The translations under genes were made by a program, and so were the position numbers. From Pseudomonas sp. IB20 (GTDB lineage Bacteria; Pseudomonadota; Gammaproteobacteria; Pseudomonadales; Pseudomonadaceae): a stretch of 64,000 nucleotides of DNA. Under the pieces are notes generated by a model that made no database searches, had not been told where the DNA came from, and saw nothing but the letters and a program-made list of their open reading frames with translations. The stretch covers positions 1,599,810 through 1,663,809 of the forward strand of contig NZ_CP046103.1 in the NCBI RefSeq assembly GCF_009707325.1, given 5' to 3'. This document shows positions 63,078 through 64,000 of this stretch, one piece after another. Numbering within the stretch: position 1 is the first letter of the stretch; each line of letters opens with the position of its first letter.

Positions 63078-64000
63078 ATGAGCGAAAGCTTTGCGGAACT
63101 CTTTGAAGAAAGCCTAAAAACCCTGAACCTTCAGGCTGGCTCCATCATCACCGGTGTTATCGTTGATATCGATTACCAAGCTCGCTGGGTAACCGTTCAC
63201 GCTGGTCTGAAGTCTGAAGCTCTGATCCCGCTGGAACAGTTCTACAACGATGCTGGCGACCTGACTATCAATGTCGGTGACGAAGTTCACGTTGCTCTGG
63301 ACTCGGTTGAAGACGGTTTCGGTGAAACCAAGCTGTCCCGTGAAAAAGCCAAGCGCGCTGAATGCTGGATTGTTCTCGAAGCAGCCTTCGCAGCTGAAGA
63401 AGTGGTCAAGGGCGTTATCAACGGTAAGGTTAAAGGCGGCTTCACTGTCGACGTTAACGGCATCCGTGCGTTCCTGCCAGGTTCTTTGGTCGACGTTCGT
63501 CCAGTGCGCGACACCACGCACTTGGAAGGCAAAGAACTCGAATTCAAGGTCATCAAGCTCGACCAGAAGCGCAACAACGTTGTCGTTTCCCGTCGCAGCG
63601 TGCTGGAAGCAGAGAACTCCGCCGAGCGTGAAGCTCTGCTGGAATCCCTGCAGGAAGGCCAACAAGTCAAAGGTATCGTCAAGAACCTCACCGATTACGG
63701 CGCATTCGTCGATCTGGGTGGCGTCGATGGCCTGCTGCACATTACCGACATGGCTTGGAAGCGTATCAAGCATCCTTCCGAAATCGTCAACGTTGGCGAC
63801 GAGATCGATGTCAAGGTTCTGAAGTACGATCGTGAGCGTAACCGCGTTTCCCTGGGCTTGAAGCAGCTGGGCGAAGATCCATGGGTTGCTATCAAAGCTC
63901 GTTACCCAGAAAGCACTCGCGTAACCGCGCGTGTTACCAACCTGACCGACTACGGCTGCTTCGCAGAGCTGGAAGAAGGCGTGGAAGGCCTGGTACACGT
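63078..64000 (+). CDS. rpsA: 30S ribosomal protein S1, N-terminal part
   Basis: The gene runs off the right window edge; 307 codons are visible. It starts [20 protein letters not shown] at the ATG at 63078 behind AACAGGAATT. Four S1 OB-fold repeats can be followed in part: [60 protein letters not shown] and [21 protein letters not shown]1 helps the 30S subunit bind and unfold mRNA. It is transcribed after cmk. Confidence 0.97.
   Translation, partial: MSESFAELFEESLKTLNLQAGSIITGVIVDIDYQARWVTVHAGLKSEALIPLEQFYNDAGDLTINVGDEVHVALDSVEDGFGETKLSREKAKRAECWIVLEAAFAAEEVVKGVINGKVKGGFTVDVNGIRAFLPGSLVDVRPVRDTTHLEGKELEFKVIKLDQKRNNVVVSRRSVLEAENSAEREALLESLQEGQQVKGIVKNLTDYGAFVDLGGVDGLLHITDMAWKRIKHPSEIVNVGDEIDVKVLKYDRERNRVSLGLKQLGEDPWVAIKARYPESTRVTARVTNLTDYGCFAELEEGVEGLVH

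Overview
The window looks like the chromosome of a fluorescens-group Pseudomonas. It is GC-rich, carries many REP/REPIN-type intergenic palindromes with GTGGGAGC ends, and has two blocks in the gene order I recall from P. aeruginosa: tal, STAS, response-regulator phosphatase, PilZ, mlaA, HAD-like, DUF4404, queF, cupredoxin; and mupP, ubiG, mtaD, mtnA, gyrA, serC, pheA, hisC, tyrA-aroA, cmk, rpsA. No rRNA, tRNA or CRISPR array was seen.

Layout. 0-2.5 kb: the lipoprotein-release ABC transporter (lolC 3' end, lolD, lolE), followed by a perfect 170-bp tandem duplication. 2.8-9.6 kb: cupredoxin, queF, DUF4404, a nucleophile-less phosphonatase-like HAD protein, mlaA, PilZ, a receiver-PP2C/STAS regulatory pair and tal. 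9.8-10.0 kb: a 116-bp repeat unit present twice. 10.1-11.1 kb: dusA. 11.1-25 kb: a decayed P2-like prophage lying against the 5' end of dusA. The sheath, tube, gpE/E', gpU, gpD, gpX and lysis genes persist. The capsid, terminase, spike, tail-fibre and integrase genes are missing or only fragments, and six deletion joints plus several one-base frameshifts can be read. A 112-nt four-stem RNA candidate lies beside the portal remnant. Two small prophage genes share a hairpin leader with an identical loop and compensated stems.

25-38 kb: small accessory genes, MFS and EamA exporters, LysR regulators, malate:quinone oxidoreductase, a VapC/AbrB-type toxin-antitoxin pair, RidA, PpnN and an LpxO-like hydroxylase. 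38-49 kb: fabV, a HAD phosphatase, LysR, an ArgD-like aminotransferase, then a purine/nucleoside uptake cluster (punR, punC, a Tsx-like outer-membrane channel, an NCS2 permease). A 1.1-kb scrapyard follows (duplicated permease 3' end, IS110 remnant, acyl-CoA dehydrogenase tail, three REPINs), then a YciK-type SDR gene.

49-64 kb is conserved core. mupP, ubiG and mtaD point left; mtnA, gyrA, serC, pheA, hisC, tyrA-aroA, cmk and rpsA point right. serC-pheA-hisC-(tyrA-aroA)-cmk are tightly packed with start/stop overlaps or short gaps and link serine and aromatic amino-acid synthesis to CMP kinase and ribosomal protein S1. Calls rest on reading the sequence and family knowledge; no database search was run.
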